Source of the DNA: JAJCYK01 sp965224285
GTDB lineage: Bacteria; Bacteroidota; Bacteroidia; Cytophagales; Cyclobacteriaceae
DNA length: 64,000 bases
Assembly (NCBI GenBank): GCA_965224285.1
Contig: OZ245043.1
Span: forward strand, 620,001 to 684,000
Direction of reading: 5' to 3'
Part shown: positions 35,951-44,013 of the stretch, piece after piece
How positions within the stretch are numbered: the first letter of the stretch is position 1
How the letters are laid out: the number at the start of each line of letters is the position of its first letter
Notes under the pieces: generated by a model
The model's database searches: none
Told to the model about the DNA's origin: nothing
What the model saw: only the letters and a program-made list of their open reading frames with translations
Translations under genes and position numbers: made by a program

Positions 35951-36655
35951 CTCATTGCGATGAGCGGTAGCGAAGAAGCAATCTCATCCAAGAGGTGAAC
36001 CTCATTCAATTGTAATGGTTTCAGACTACAAATGCCAACTTCGGATCTGGCGCTTGGCCTGTTCGCTGAACAAGGGGATCGCCGCGTCACTGCGCTCCTC
36101 GCGATGACCATAAAACAAGAGGCGGCATTTGCCAATGCGAATCACCTTTCAAACGTCATTGCGAATGCAGTGAAGCAATCTCATCCAAGAGGTGAACCGC
36201 ATTCAATTGTAATGGTTTCAGACTACAAATGCCAACTTCGGATCTGGCGCTTGGCCTGTTCGCTGAACAAAAGGGGATCGCCGCGTCACTGCGCTCCTCG
36301 CGATGACTATAAAACAAGAGGCGGCATTTGCCAATGCGAATCACCTTTCAAACGTCATTGCGAACGCAGTGAAGCAATCTCATCCAAGAGGTGAGCCGCA
36401 TTCAATTGTAATGGTTTCAGACTACAAATGCCAACTTCGGATCTGGCGCTTGGCCTGTTCGCTGAACAAGGGGATCGCCGCGTCACTGCGCTCCTCGCGA
36501 TGACCATAAAACAAGAGGCGGCATTTGCCAATGCCAATCACCTTTCAAACGTCATTGCGAATGCAGTGAAGCAATCTCATCCAAGAGGTGAACCGCATTC
36601 AATTGTAATGGTTTCAGACTACAAATGCCAACTTCGGATCTGGCGCTTGGCTGTT
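35951..36655. repeat. four-copy tandem repeat, unit about 198 bases
   Basis: Copies begin near 35951, 36155, 36354 and 36551 (spacings 204, 199, 197); the last copy is truncated at about 36655. Each unit opens with (G)TCATTGCGA...GAAGCAATCTCATCC and contains the inverted partner GATCGCCGCGTCACTGCGCT...GCGATGAC, so each unit contains a head-to-head pair of REP-like palindromic ends. Copies differ by only a few bases. Short open frames on both strands inside it follow the 3-fold period of the repeat and are not genes. Confidence 0.92.
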
Positions 36656-36736
36656 TCGCGGTTATCCAACTTTCACTGGAATATCTCCAGACTGGCAGGA
36701 ACGACTTAATGGTTTTGCTTTTAAACAATTGTAGAA

Positions 36737-37339
36737 TCATTTCTTCTTCTTTTTCAAGCTTCTAATAAACCTTCCAATTCCTTTATTTGGTCCACTGGAG
36801 AACAAAGTGAAGTCCTTCGGTTGATTAATACCCCGATAGTTTTCATACGCATCGTAGGAAATTTTGGGGCCTACGATGATTTCCAAAGTGAGGTACTCTT
36901 GTTGCCTGAGTAAATTTTGTGGGTTGAAAGCACGATTATTTAGATCCAGATCCAATATTTCCTGCTTAAAATCCTTTAGAGAAGCGGGAAAGGGATTAAT
37001 CTCAATTTCAGAAAGTAGTCTAGTAGTTTTTTCCAAAAACACGGTTAACACCACAGTCTTGGAGCTATCAACTTCATATATGATATGATGGCTGGATTGG
37101 TAGGAAACATGCGATATGATTAAGGTATCCCCCGCATTGACCTTTATTTTGAACCAACCAGATTCATCTGGGGTGAGAGCGGATTGATGGTTTATCACCA
37201 CATGAGCGAACGGCAGTGGGTGAAAGGATTCTGCATCCAGTACTATTCCCGAAACTGTTATAGGTGCTTGTGCCAGACATTCGGTAACCAGGATCATTAC
37301 AATAATCCCGTACCAGTGTCTGTAAATACTACCAGCCAT
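36737..37339 (-). CDS. secreted carboxypeptidase-regulatory-like domain protein
   Basis: 200 residues. Signal peptide to about residue 23 (IIVMILVTECLAQA). A CarboxypepD_reg-like beta-sandwich follows: ITVSGIVLDAESFHPLPFAHVVI, DESGWFKIKVNAGDTLIISHVSYQ. The rest (LKDFKQEILDLDLNNRAF, FTLFSSGPNKGIGRFIRSL, then five Lys) has no named family, although the first domain plus this tail is a frequent pattern in Bacteroidota. A pair of 15-base direct repeats lies 38-72 bases upstream of the start. Confidence 0.72.
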   Translation of the reverse strand: MAGSIYRHWYGIIVMILVTECLAQAPITVSGIVLDAESFHPLPFAHVVINHQSALTPDESGWFKIKVNAGDTLIISHVSYQSSHHIIYEVDSSKTVVLTVFLEKTTRLLSEIEINPFPASLKDFKQEILDLDLNNRAFNPQNLLRQQEYLTLEIIVGPKISYDAYENYRGINQPKDFTLFSSGPNKGIGRFIRSLKKKKK

Positions 37340-37698
37340 TATGGTATTAAGGTAGCATAAGATAATTTACCATTGAGTTAAAAACTGTGAAGTGGTGTTA
37401 AAAACCGTGAATTTGGGGAAGACCAACCTACACTGAAATTAACTACGTCCGGTATGAACTCACTGCGCTGGTTATTTGCTGCTAAGAGACTATTATGTAG
37501 GGGTTTTTTTTTGCAAATCTAGTAGACTGATCCCTGAGCATACCGTTCTAAACAATCGTCTAATAATGCAATAAATTTTTTGAATAATTGAATTAATATA
37601 ATATATATAGTTAATTTATTATCAGATAGTTATAAACTATAACCCGTAACAACCCCTAAATAATTGCACCCTAAAACCCAATCCGGTTAATAGAATAT
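37340..37698. other. 359-base gap holding direct repeats, otherwise AT-rich
   Basis: Contains the direct repeats listed separately. The remainder is AT-rich (ATATAATATATATAG), with no convincing frame. The minus-strand neighbour gene ends at 37699, so this gap acts as promoter for the carboxypeptidase-regulatory-like gene and as the 3' region of the DUF1080 gene. Confidence 0.4.
37377..37411. promoter_or_regulatory. direct repeat pair GTTAAAAAC[TC]GTGAA, 20-bp spacing
   Basis: GTTAAAAACTGTGAA (37377-37391) and GTTAAAAACCGTGAA (37397-37411) differ by one base and are exactly 20 bases apart, two helical turns. They sit upstream of the start at 37339. This spacing is typical of direct-repeat sites bound by LytTR- or OmpR-type regulators. 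Confidence 0.5.
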
Positions 37699-38385
37699 TT
37701 AATCACGACTAAGCCTGTTGATTGGTGTCAACAGCAACTTCCGAAACTCCACCTCAGATCCTTCCGCCTGCACTGCGATTTGACCGTGATCCGTGGTGCA
37801 ATCAAAACCGTAATTGACCAGGTCACCATTCACCCAAACCTTGATCTCATCACCCAGACATTCGACGGTCATGGTGTTCCACTCACCTAATGGTTTTTCC
37901 GAGCCGTCGGTAAGGTTGAGGATGCGCCGCTTCTTACCTTCGGTGATACCCCAGTCAGCTTCCGGTCCCCGGCGTTCCACCATATCTGGCACTTTGATGT
38001 CTTCCACGATACACCAAAAGTCACCGGCGTTTTCATGCATCATCTGCACCTCCAGGGACTTGGGAAACATCTCATATAAAGCTCTGGGAGTAGATGCGTG
38101 TACCAGCACCCCGCAGTTGCCCGGTTCACCGGCAAACCGATATTCCACTTCCAGCCGGTAATCACGGTATTCTTCATCGGTGATCAGGTGACCACCCGGA
38201 GTGCCCAGGCTGACCAGAAGACCATCACGAACTATAAATGGGCTTTGGACATCGGTGGTATCCATAGCCGGTACATCTACATGCCAACCGCTGAGGTCTT
38301 TTCCATTAAATAGTTTTTGGGGCTGCTGAGAATGGGCGCAGCCGGAGATAAAGGCTAAAAGGAAAAAGAATGACCATTTGATCAT
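37699..38385 (-). CDS. DUF1080 (3-keto-disaccharide hydrolase-like) lipoprotein
   Basis: 228 residues from ATG 38385 (MIKWSFFFLLAFISGC, a lipobox). A TTG seven codons upstream is unlikely. A concanavalin-like DUF1080 fold follows: LFNGKDLSGWHVD at the start, FIVRDGLLVSLGTPGGHLIT, DYRLEVEYRFAGEPGNCGVLVH, EVQMMHENAGDFWCI, and WNTMTVECLGDEIKVWVNGDLV near the end. DUF1080 proteins act on glycans or oxidised disaccharides, often in the periplasm; the substrate here is unspecified. No clear operon. Confidence 0.88.
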   Translation of the reverse strand: MIKWSFFFLLAFISGCAHSQQPQKLFNGKDLSGWHVDVPAMDTTDVQSPFIVRDGLLVSLGTPGGHLITDEEYRDYRLEVEYRFAGEPGNCGVLVHASTPRALYEMFPKSLEVQMMHENAGDFWCIVEDIKVPDMVERRGPEADWGITEGKKRRILNLTDGSEKPLGEWNTMTVECLGDEIKVWVNGDLVNYGFDCTTDHGQIAVQAEGSEVEFRKLLLTPINRLSRD

Positions 38386-38502
38386 AGGGTGTAGGCTTAG
38401 TTTCAATAAAAGATTTACAGGTAAGATAATTAATATTTTATCCAGCCTGAATTTAATGCATGCATTAAAACCATGCTACGGCTTCAACTCCCGCATTCCC
38501 TA

Positions 38503-38736
38503 TCAATTCGCCTGGTTTTGCTGCGCCGCCCATTGAGGAAGGACTATCAACTCCACATTATCGCTAGCACTATCAGCCTTAATTCCTTTACTCGTTACAC
38601 TAACAGTATTTAGACTACGATCCATATAACCCGTAGAGATTGCCAGCATTAGTAAGGCACACAGATAAGATTAAGTAAGCCATCGTATTTTGCGCCCGCG
38701 CCTTAGCTGGGTAAAGTTTTTATTGTAATACCACAT
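38503..38736 (-). pseudogene. possible remnant of a small secreted protein with an in-frame stop
   Basis: A 78-codon minus-strand frame from ATG 38736 to TGA 38503 reads MWYYNKNFTQLRRGRKIRWLT, then TAA (38671-38673), then SYLCALLMLAISTGYMDRS and an Ala/Ser/Asn-rich tail ending QWAAQQNQAN. The basic start followed by a hydrophobic stretch looks like a signal anchor interrupted by one nonsense codon. No family is recognised. It could also be chance. Confidence 0.3.
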
Positions 38737-38816
38737 CCCCAGTCCTGGGTCAAGTTTGCAACTTGGCCCGTCAGCCAACCGGCCAGATTTGGATTAGTAA
38801 ATGGGTCATAGTAAGT

Positions 38817-38950
38817 AAAGTTAAAAACTTTCCCGGCCTGTGCGGTTTAAGTTACGCAAGCTAAACTTAAGCCAGAGGTGCTTAATTTATTACCAATGTC
38901 ATGGCGTTTTCTGTGTTTTGAGCTAAAAAATTCTGCCTCGTAGTGATGAT
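38817..38950 (+). repeat. dispersed composite palindromic element, copy A
   Basis: About 134 bases: AAAGTTAAAAACTTTCCCGG (itself a hairpin), GTGCGGTTTAAGTTACGCAAGCTAAACTTAAGCCAGAGG, then GTCATGGCGTTTTCTGTG and a TCTGCCTCGTAGTGATGAT end. Near-identical in order to copy B at 43864. The GTCATGG...CCTCG[CT]A[AG]TGA ends are inverted. No coding frame lies inside. Confidence 0.75.
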
Positions 38951-38992
38951 AGAAGAGTAGACGTCCTGGTGTACCCAACCAATCAATAGAAG

Positions 38993-39027
38993 GTCATTGC
39001 GATGCGCAGCGAAGCAATCTCATTCAT
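38993..39027 (+). repeat. single REP-like palindromic end
   Basis: GTCATTGCGATGCGCAGCGAAGCAATCTCAT is one solitary half of the unit that makes up the 36-kb tandem repeat; a reverse copy lies at 43506. Confidence 0.7.
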
Positions 39028-39184
39028 GGTATAATAGTGTTACGATTAATAGTTCTGGTTTGAAAGCGCTAGTTTCGTATTTCGCGCCCGTGCTGTTCCC
39101 TGTCAAAAAGCCTTCGAATTTCGCGCTTCACGCTGTTGCTGGACAAAGTTGGTTCCTTACCTTTTATGTTCTAACTTTTCCAAT

Positions 39185-39733
39185 ATGAAAATAGACCCCA
39201 GCAATCCCTGGCACAAGGTTCCGGTGGGAGAGGATGTTCCCCATAAGGTGAATGGCATTATTGAAATTCCCAAAAATACCAGGGCCAAGTACGAATTGGA
39301 CAAGGACACCGGTCTATTGTTGATGGACCGGGTGATCTATTCTTCCATGTATTACCCTGCCAATTATGGCTTCATACCTCAAACCTATTGCGACGACCAC
39401 GACCCGCTGGACATCCTGGTGCTTTCGCAAATCACTATCGTACCGATGTGCATTGTCTCCGCCAAGGTGATTGGGGTAATGCGCATGCTGGATGCCGGGG
39501 AACTGGACGATAAGATCATTGCAGTGGCCGAACATGATATGAGCGTGAATCACCTGGACGACATCTCCGAGCTCCCAGAGTATTTTTTTAAGGAGTTGAG
39601 AAATTTTTTCGAGGACTATAAAAAGCTGGAAAATAAAACTGTGGCGGTAGAGGAGTTCCAGAATGCCGAGGTGGCCAAGGAGATATTGCTGCAAAGTATT
39701 GAGGACTATAAGCAGTTGGTGGAGGATGGATAG
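39185..39733 (+). CDS. ppa: inorganic pyrophosphatase (family I)
   Basis: 182 residues from ATG 39185 (MKIDPSNPWHKVPVG). Active-site signature DDHDPLDILVL, with Asp71, Asp73 and Asp76. Also present are the upstream IEIPKNTRAKYE stretch and the YYPANYGFIPQT loop. It hydrolyses pyrophosphate to two phosphates and pulls biosynthetic reactions forward in the cytoplasm. The rest of the chain is normal for the family. It lies alone between two repeat-containing gaps. Confidence 0.97.
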   Translation: MKIDPSNPWHKVPVGEDVPHKVNGIIEIPKNTRAKYELDKDTGLLLMDRVIYSSMYYPANYGFIPQTYCDDHDPLDILVLSQITIVPMCIVSAKVIGVMRMLDAGELDDKIIAVAEHDMSVNHLDDISELPEYFFKELRNFFEDYKKLENKTVAVEEFQNAEVAKEILLQSIEDYKQLVEDG

Positions 39734-39820
39734 TTATTTACGCCGGATAATACCCCTTTTTGAAATACGGGGGTTGAAAAGATTAAGTTATAAAGACTTT
39801 AATAAAAATGTACAAAATGA

Positions 39821-39991
39821 GACAATATACAGCAAATCATAGCATCAGAGCGTTATGCAGCGGTGCTGGTGCCTTCCATACATTCACGCCATGAAAAAAG
39901 TGCTTTACTGTTGCCCGATTATGCTCGATTTAAGGATGATGTACATTTAGTAGACAGCGTACCCATTAATTTCGATCAAAGACTTAAATAA
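39821..39991 (+). pseudogene. C-terminal remnant of a RES-domain toxin
   Basis: A 57-codon frame with no start of its own, opened by a TGA at 39818, reads ASERYAAVLVPSIHSRHEKS, ALLLPDYARFKDD and a terminal PINFDQRLK. This matches the end of RES-domain (NAD-degrading, Xre-RES) toxins: VPS, then E-x-S-x-LL-x-P, then FD-x-RL. The N-terminal two thirds and the antitoxin are missing, so it is an inactive fragment. The assignment rests on motif order alone. Confidence 0.5.
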
Positions 39992-40067
39992 ATACTGTAA
40001 ATAATTACATATCAGTATGTTATATACCTTCAACACACTTTCAATCGTAAACTAATTTATCCAGTAA

Positions 40068-40475
40068 ATGACCATAATCAAGATCTCCATCGAAAGCAAG
40101 GTGTTTTATGCAGAGTTGCTTGAGACTCCCACAGCCTCAGCCATCATTCAGACACTGCCAATTCAGTCATACGCCAACACCTGGGGCGATGAAATATATT
40201 TTGAAGTGGCGGCACAGGCCACGTTAGAACCAGGGGCCCAGGCCCAGGTCGAGGTGGGAGATCTGGCATATTGGCCCAGCATGCCAGCCTTTTGCATTTT
40301 CTTCGGACCGACACCGGCCAGCACTAACCAGGCACCGGTAGCAGCCAGCCCGGTTAATGTGTTCGGCCGCCTGGTAAATGCAGATTGGGAACAGTTGCGT
40401 AAGGTGAAGCATGAAGAGAGTATAACGGTGGAAGTAGCGGATACGGAATCATCCGGGGTGGAGGAGATTAAGTAG
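40068..40475 (+). CDS. cyclophilin-like fold protein
   Basis: 135 residues with the cyclophilin-like beta-barrel pattern of TM1367-type proteins: IKISIESKVFYAELLETPTAS, IIQTLPIQSYANTWGDEIYFEV, VEVGDLAYWPSMPAFCIFFGP, NVFGRLVNADW. The motif order is clear and the function of this group unknown; it may bind a ligand rather than act as a peptidyl-prolyl isomerase. Cytoplasmic. Alone on this strand. Confidence 0.78.
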   Translation: MTIIKISIESKVFYAELLETPTASAIIQTLPIQSYANTWGDEIYFEVAAQATLEPGAQAQVEVGDLAYWPSMPAFCIFFGPTPASTNQAPVAASPVNVFGRLVNADWEQLRKVKHEESITVEVADTESSGVEEIK

Positions 40476-40732
40476 GGCGAGAATTGTCATTAGAATTGAT
40501 AGTTAACATAATATAAATTATATAACAATATTTACCAGCTGGGTCAATCACATTGGTAAATATCCGGTGGTAGATTGTGTAACTAACTCTGGTGGCTTTA
40601 ATAGGATTTGGTGGAGATGGTAACCTTTTGTGGGTAGTTGTTGAAGTTTTTTTGGGTTAATACGGGATTAATTGTGCTAAAAAAGCAACTAGGTGAATTA
40701 CCCGGTGGAATAAAGGTTGGGCATTGATTCAA

Positions 40733-41077
40733 CTATTCTAGGGAGTAAATCCCAGTCTTACCCAAATCATAGACCACCGCACTCACATGGCAGTCAAACC
40801 ATTCGCTAAAAACTTTGAAGGTCCGACGTTGGGGCCAATCGTCTTCAACCAACCACATCCCTAACAGCTCATTTTCAAAGATTATCTTAAAACGCTTCTT
40901 TAATACCTTTACCGGATCGATAATTTCATCGGTGACCATATAGGAATTGTGTTCCTTAATCTCCTCAGGATTTATAGGATGTTCCGGATCCAGGTAGTTG
41001 ATCCAATCGTAGAACGGTTTTTTGGGAACCACGGTAATGACCCCTCTATTCACCATGGGCAGATATTCGGCTTGCAT
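40733..41077 (-). CDS. conserved hypothetical protein
   Basis: 114 residues without a signal. Recurrent features are the N-terminal VNRGVITVVPKKPFYDWINY, a middle DPVKVLKKRFKIIFENELLGMW, and the ending WPQRRTFKVFSEWFDCHV plus VVYDL. I recognise the layout as a small family found in several bacteria but do not know a function. It begins at ATG 41077, with its promoter towards the BlaI upstream region. Confidence 0.7.
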   Translation of the reverse strand: MQAEYLPMVNRGVITVVPKKPFYDWINYLDPEHPINPEEIKEHNSYMVTDEIIDPVKVLKKRFKIIFENELLGMWLVEDDWPQRRTFKVFSEWFDCHVSAVVYDLGKTGIYSLE

Positions 41078-41414
41078 ATGTTAGGCTTGTTTAAATACTA
41101 CAAATTCATTTGCATCAATATTAATCAACCTCATAATAATTCTTATAGTGCTGCAATTATCGGATCCGGCCACATAGAGGGTATCGCTATAAGTTGTGGT
41201 GATCGCTACCAGGAAAAGAAACGAAATTCAGGTTATGGGAGTTTGTACATCAATATGCCAGTGCCAATACTGGTGATTTCGGTAATCATATTCCTTTAAT
41301 GGCGGCGAAGCAAAAAAACCGCACAATAAAAATGAAAAACCCGGTACTTACCCTACTCCGATGAAGATTTTCAAGTACAGACATGTAATAATATCCCCTG
41401 TAATTAGCAAGTTC
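41078..41414. other. 337 bases without a supported gene
   Basis: A plus-strand open frame crosses part of this stretch, but it has no family resemblance and no sensible start. Nothing else is recognised until the BlaI-type operators. Confidence 0.3.
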
Positions 41415-41482
41415 AACTAAAAATTTAGTTAATCTCTTGCACGCCTCAAACTAATTGTTTAGTTTTAACTAATGATTTAGTT
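41415..41482. promoter_or_regulatory. three BlaI-type operators (AACTAA-N4-TTAGTT)
   Basis: AACTAAAAATTTAGTT (41415), AACTAATTGTTTAGTT (41449) and AACTAATGATTTAGTT (41467) share both 6-base arms (AACTAA and TTAGTT) around a 4-base core. Spacings are 34 and 18 bases. All lie in the 140 bases before the BlaI gene. The arms are inverted repeats, as expected for a BlaI/MecI dimer. Confidence 0.8.
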
Positions 41483-41554
41483 ATATCTCGGTAAGAGCTA
41501 TCAAATATCGGAATATTTAAAATTAAGCCCGAAATCTAATAGAATATAGCACCT

Positions 41555-41917
41555 ATGAAAGAGTTGACCAAAGCTGAAGAGGAGATCATGCAGATACTGT
41601 GGCAACTGGACAGCGCCTTTGTGAAAGACATTATCAGCCAGCTACCTGAACCGAAACCGGCATACAACACCGTTTCTACCATTGTACGCATCCTGCAGCA
41701 GAAGGGCTTTGTAGGGCATGAACCTCTGGGAAAGTCCCATAAATACTATCCGCTGGTAAGCAAAGAGGCCTATACCAAGTCTTTTATGCAGGGATTTGTA
41801 AAAAAGTATTTTAGCGGCTCCTATCAACAAATGGTTTCCTTCTTCACCCAACAAGAGGACCTGAGCCTAAAGGAACTGGAACAATTACTTAAGGAATTAA
41901 AGGACCGGCAATCATGA
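41555..41917 (+). CDS. BlaI/MecI/CopY-family transcriptional repressor
   Basis: 120 residues with the BlaI winged helix: LTKAEEEIMQILWQLDSAFVKDIISQLPEPKPAYNTVSTIVRILQQKGFVGHE, with the C-terminal dimerisation part FFTQQEDLSLKELEQLLKEL. It would repress itself and the downstream BlaR1-type sensor through the three dyads upstream. The stop overlaps the sensor start (ATGA). In Bacteroidota these pairs usually control envelope or stress genes rather than beta-lactamase. Confidence 0.93.
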   Translation: MKELTKAEEEIMQILWQLDSAFVKDIISQLPEPKPAYNTVSTIVRILQQKGFVGHEPLGKSHKYYPLVSKEAYTKSFMQGFVKKYFSGSYQQMVSFFTQQEDLSLKELEQLLKELKDRQS

Positions 41918-43413
41918 GTAATTACTTGGTAGAACTATCGCTGATCCATCTGGTGCTGATACTGGGTTATTGGTTGTTCCTCAGAAATGAGCGACAATAC
42001 CATAAAATGCGCTTTTATCTGCTGGGCGCTACCTTATTGGCGTTGACTATTCCTTTGCTCAAATTACCACGGCTGTTTAATCAAAAAGACCCATTAATCG
42101 GAGATGTCATCACCTTGGATGCCACTGCCTTCACCCCTACCCCTGAAGTGATCCCATGGTACCACCAGCTATTAATTGGGGTCTATGCGGCGGTCAGCCT
42201 CTTCCTATTGGTGAAGTTTGTAAACAACCTATACCTAATCCTTAGGTTAAAAAGGCAAAGCAGCTGCCAAAAGTTTAATGACCTTTACATTCACAAGGTC
42301 CGCGATTATGAAGGGAGTTTCACCTTTTTACACTGGATTTTCCTCAATGAAGATATCGATGAAAATCGTGAAGATTACCAGGCCATCGTTAAACATGAAA
42401 AGGCCCACGCTGACCTAGGTCACACTTACGATCTGCTATTCCTTGAGCTATTCAAGGTATGCTTCTGGTGGCTCCCCAGTGCCTGGTTTATCAATAATGA
42501 AATTAGAAAAATACAAGAGTACCAAGCTGATGCTTATGCACTTAAGTGGTGTCACATCGACCGGTACTCCAATATTCTGGTCAATTCAACCCTAAAATTA
42601 AATGGACTGAGCCTGGCCAGCTCATTTCATGACGGTCTAATCTTAAAACGCCTTAACGCAATGAAACAAAAAGCAAAAAGTCTTAATCCCTGGAAGTTGG
42701 GAGTATTATCATTATTGTGCACCCTGTTGATCGTAGTATTTGCCTGCACTGAAGACATGGAGCCACAATCCAATGAACAAGCCAACGAAAGTAGTTTAGC
42801 AACAGAAGGTGAGGTTTTTGACCTAGCCGAAGAGCTACCTCATCCGGTTGATGGAATGAGCGCTTTTTATGAATATGTGTCCCGAGAATTGAAGTATCCG
42901 GAACAAGCACGCCGGAACGGCATTGAGGGACGGGTATATGTGCAATTTGTAGTAGAAAAAGATGGCTCTTTATCACAGATTGAAGCCCTTAAAGGGATCG
43001 GGGCCGGTTGCGATCAGGAAGCAGTACGGGTGCTGCAAAGCGCCCCTGCCTTCAAACCCGGTACTCAGAGAGGTAAACCCATCAGGGTACGCATGCAGTT
43101 GCCGGTGACCTTTAGACTAAACCACGGTAAGACCAATCCTGACAACACCACCCAGGGCATGATCATCCCGGAGGAAGTTGAATCAAAACTAAACCTGTTT
43201 AAAGTTGACGCCAGGTTTGAGAAGGGCATTTGGTCCGGTACTATCTACGATGAGCAGGGCGGCGGGCTTCCGGGCGCCAATATTGTGGTGGCAGGCACTA
43301 ATACCGGCACAGTATCCAACTTGGATGGTTCCTTTCAAATTAAGGCCGGAGAGTCCGACCAGCTGCAGGTGAGCTTTGTGGGTTATAAGACCGTTAAGGT
43401 GGCCAATGAATAG
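41914..43413 (+). CDS. BlaR1-type M56 metallopeptidase fused to TonB C-terminal and CarboxypepD_reg-like domains
   Basis: 499 residues. Several N-terminal membrane segments, then the zinc site His161-Glu-x-x-His165 (IVKHEKAHADLGHTYDLLFLE). A following membrane segment ends in CTEDMEPQS. Next is a TonB C-terminal domain (YPEQARRNGIEGRVYVQFVVEKDGS, FKPGTQRGKPIRVRMQLPVTF), then a CarboxypepD_reg-like domain (GLPGANIVVAGTNTGTVSNLDGSFQ). The membrane protease would sense a signal and cleave BlaI. The extra periplasmic domains are frequent in Bacteroidota, but the double addition is notable. Confidence 0.9.
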   Translation: MSNYLVELSLIHLVLILGYWLFLRNERQYHKMRFYLLGATLLALTIPLLKLPRLFNQKDPLIGDVITLDATAFTPTPEVIPWYHQLLIGVYAAVSLFLLVKFVNNLYLILRLKRQSSCQKFNDLYIHKVRDYEGSFTFLHWIFLNEDIDENREDYQAIVKHEKAHADLGHTYDLLFLELFKVCFWWLPSAWFINNEIRKIQEYQADAYALKWCHIDRYSNILVNSTLKLNGLSLASSFHDGLILKRLNAMKQKAKSLNPWKLGVLSLLCTLLIVVFACTEDMEPQSNEQANESSLATEGEVFDLAEELPHPVDGMSAFYEYVSRELKYPEQARRNGIEGRVYVQFVVEKDGSLSQIEALKGIGAGCDQEAVRVLQSAPAFKPGTQRGKPIRVRMQLPVTFRLNHGKTNPDNTTQGMIIPEEVESKLNLFKVDARFEKGIWSGTIYDEQGGGLPGANIVVAGTNTGTVSNLDGSFQIKAGESDQLQVSFVGYKTVKVANE

Positions 43414-43505
43414 CAAGATAGTTGGATAGTCTTAACTCTAAAGATTGGACCTAAGAATTATAATTGCTCTCGAGAAGAAGCATAGCATGAGCTGTTCCTA
43501 ATTAT

Positions 43506-43543
43506 GAATGAGATTGCTTCTTCGCTGTGCTCATCGCAATGAC
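43506..43543 (-). repeat. REP-like palindromic end, reverse orientation
   Basis: Reverse complement of GTCATTGCGATGAGC...GAAGCAATCTCATT, the unit of the 36-kb tandem array and of 38993. Confidence 0.7.
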
Positions 43544-43688
43544 GTATTAATATAAGCATCTGATTATAAAACATTTACATAACTCAGTCGCTTGGCTGCG
43601 CCGAGTGACTATTATGGTATAATAACTATTGATCGCTGCTCCAGATGACCACTACATCAACAACTATAGATTAATCATACCCCCTCAC

Positions 43689-43738
43689 GTCATGGTGATT
43701 TGTGTGTTTTTGTAGAAAAAATTCTACCTCGCAATGAC
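43689..43738 (+). repeat. GTCATGG...CCTCGCAATGAC palindromic unit
   Basis: Same 50-base unit as the right half of copies A and B: GTCATGGTGATTTGTGTG, a short A-rich core and TCTACCTCGCAATGAC. The ends GTCAT and ATGAC are inverted. Confidence 0.65.
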
Positions 43739-43863
43739 TTAGTATTGTAAGTGACGGATTATAATTTATTTACAAAAAAAGGCACACCAGCCTGACAGCC
43801 TTACCATGCAGCGAAAGCGATACAGTTAGAGATATTCCGAGTGTCGTCTATGCTGGATCCAAA

Positions 43864-44006
43864 AAAGTTAAAAACTTTCCCGGACTGTGCGGCTTAAGTT
43901 ACGCAAGCTAAACTTGAGCCAGAGGCGGGTTTATAACTCAACTTATTAACCAAACGTCATGGGATTTTTGTGTGTTTAGCAGAAAATAATCTGCCTCGAA
44001 TATGAC
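43864..44006 (+). repeat. dispersed composite palindromic element, copy B
   Basis: AAAGTTAAAAACTTTCCCGG, GTGCGGCTTAAGTTACGCAAGCTAAACTTGAGCCAGAGG, a variable stretch, then GTCATGGGATTTTTGTG and TCTGCCTCGAATATGAC, in the same order as copy A at 38817. It ends 7 bases before the stop of the YoeB gene, so it forms that gene's 3' region. Confidence 0.75.
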
Positions 44007-44013
44007 CAGGGTT

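Larger units (their letters stand above)
43414..43863. other. 450 bases of repeats and hairpins, no gene seen
   Basis: Contains the reverse REP-like copy (43506-43543), an ACTCAGTCGC...GCGCCGAGTGA hairpin near 43580-43607 and a third copy of the GTCATGG...CCTCGCAATGAC unit (43689-43738). No coding frame is supported. Confidence 0.45.

Noticed and set aside
35951..36655. Possible CRISPR array
   Set aside because: Repeat unit is ~198 bases and almost identical throughout, with no short repeat/unique spacer alternation and no cas genes.
35944..36740. Several overlapping open frames of 60-120 codons on both strands
   Set aside because: They lie wholly in the tandem repeat, recur in each copy with the same peptide and read equally well on both strands, so they reflect repeat DNA rather than genes.
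40949..41299. Plus-strand frame of 116 codons across 40949-41299
   Set aside because: Overlaps a minus-strand hypothetical gene and has a composition without recognisable domains.
41555..43413. Beta-lactam resistance regulator
   Set aside because: The BlaI/BlaR1 pair has no adjacent beta-lactamase or PBP2a gene; in this phylum such pairs serve other roles.
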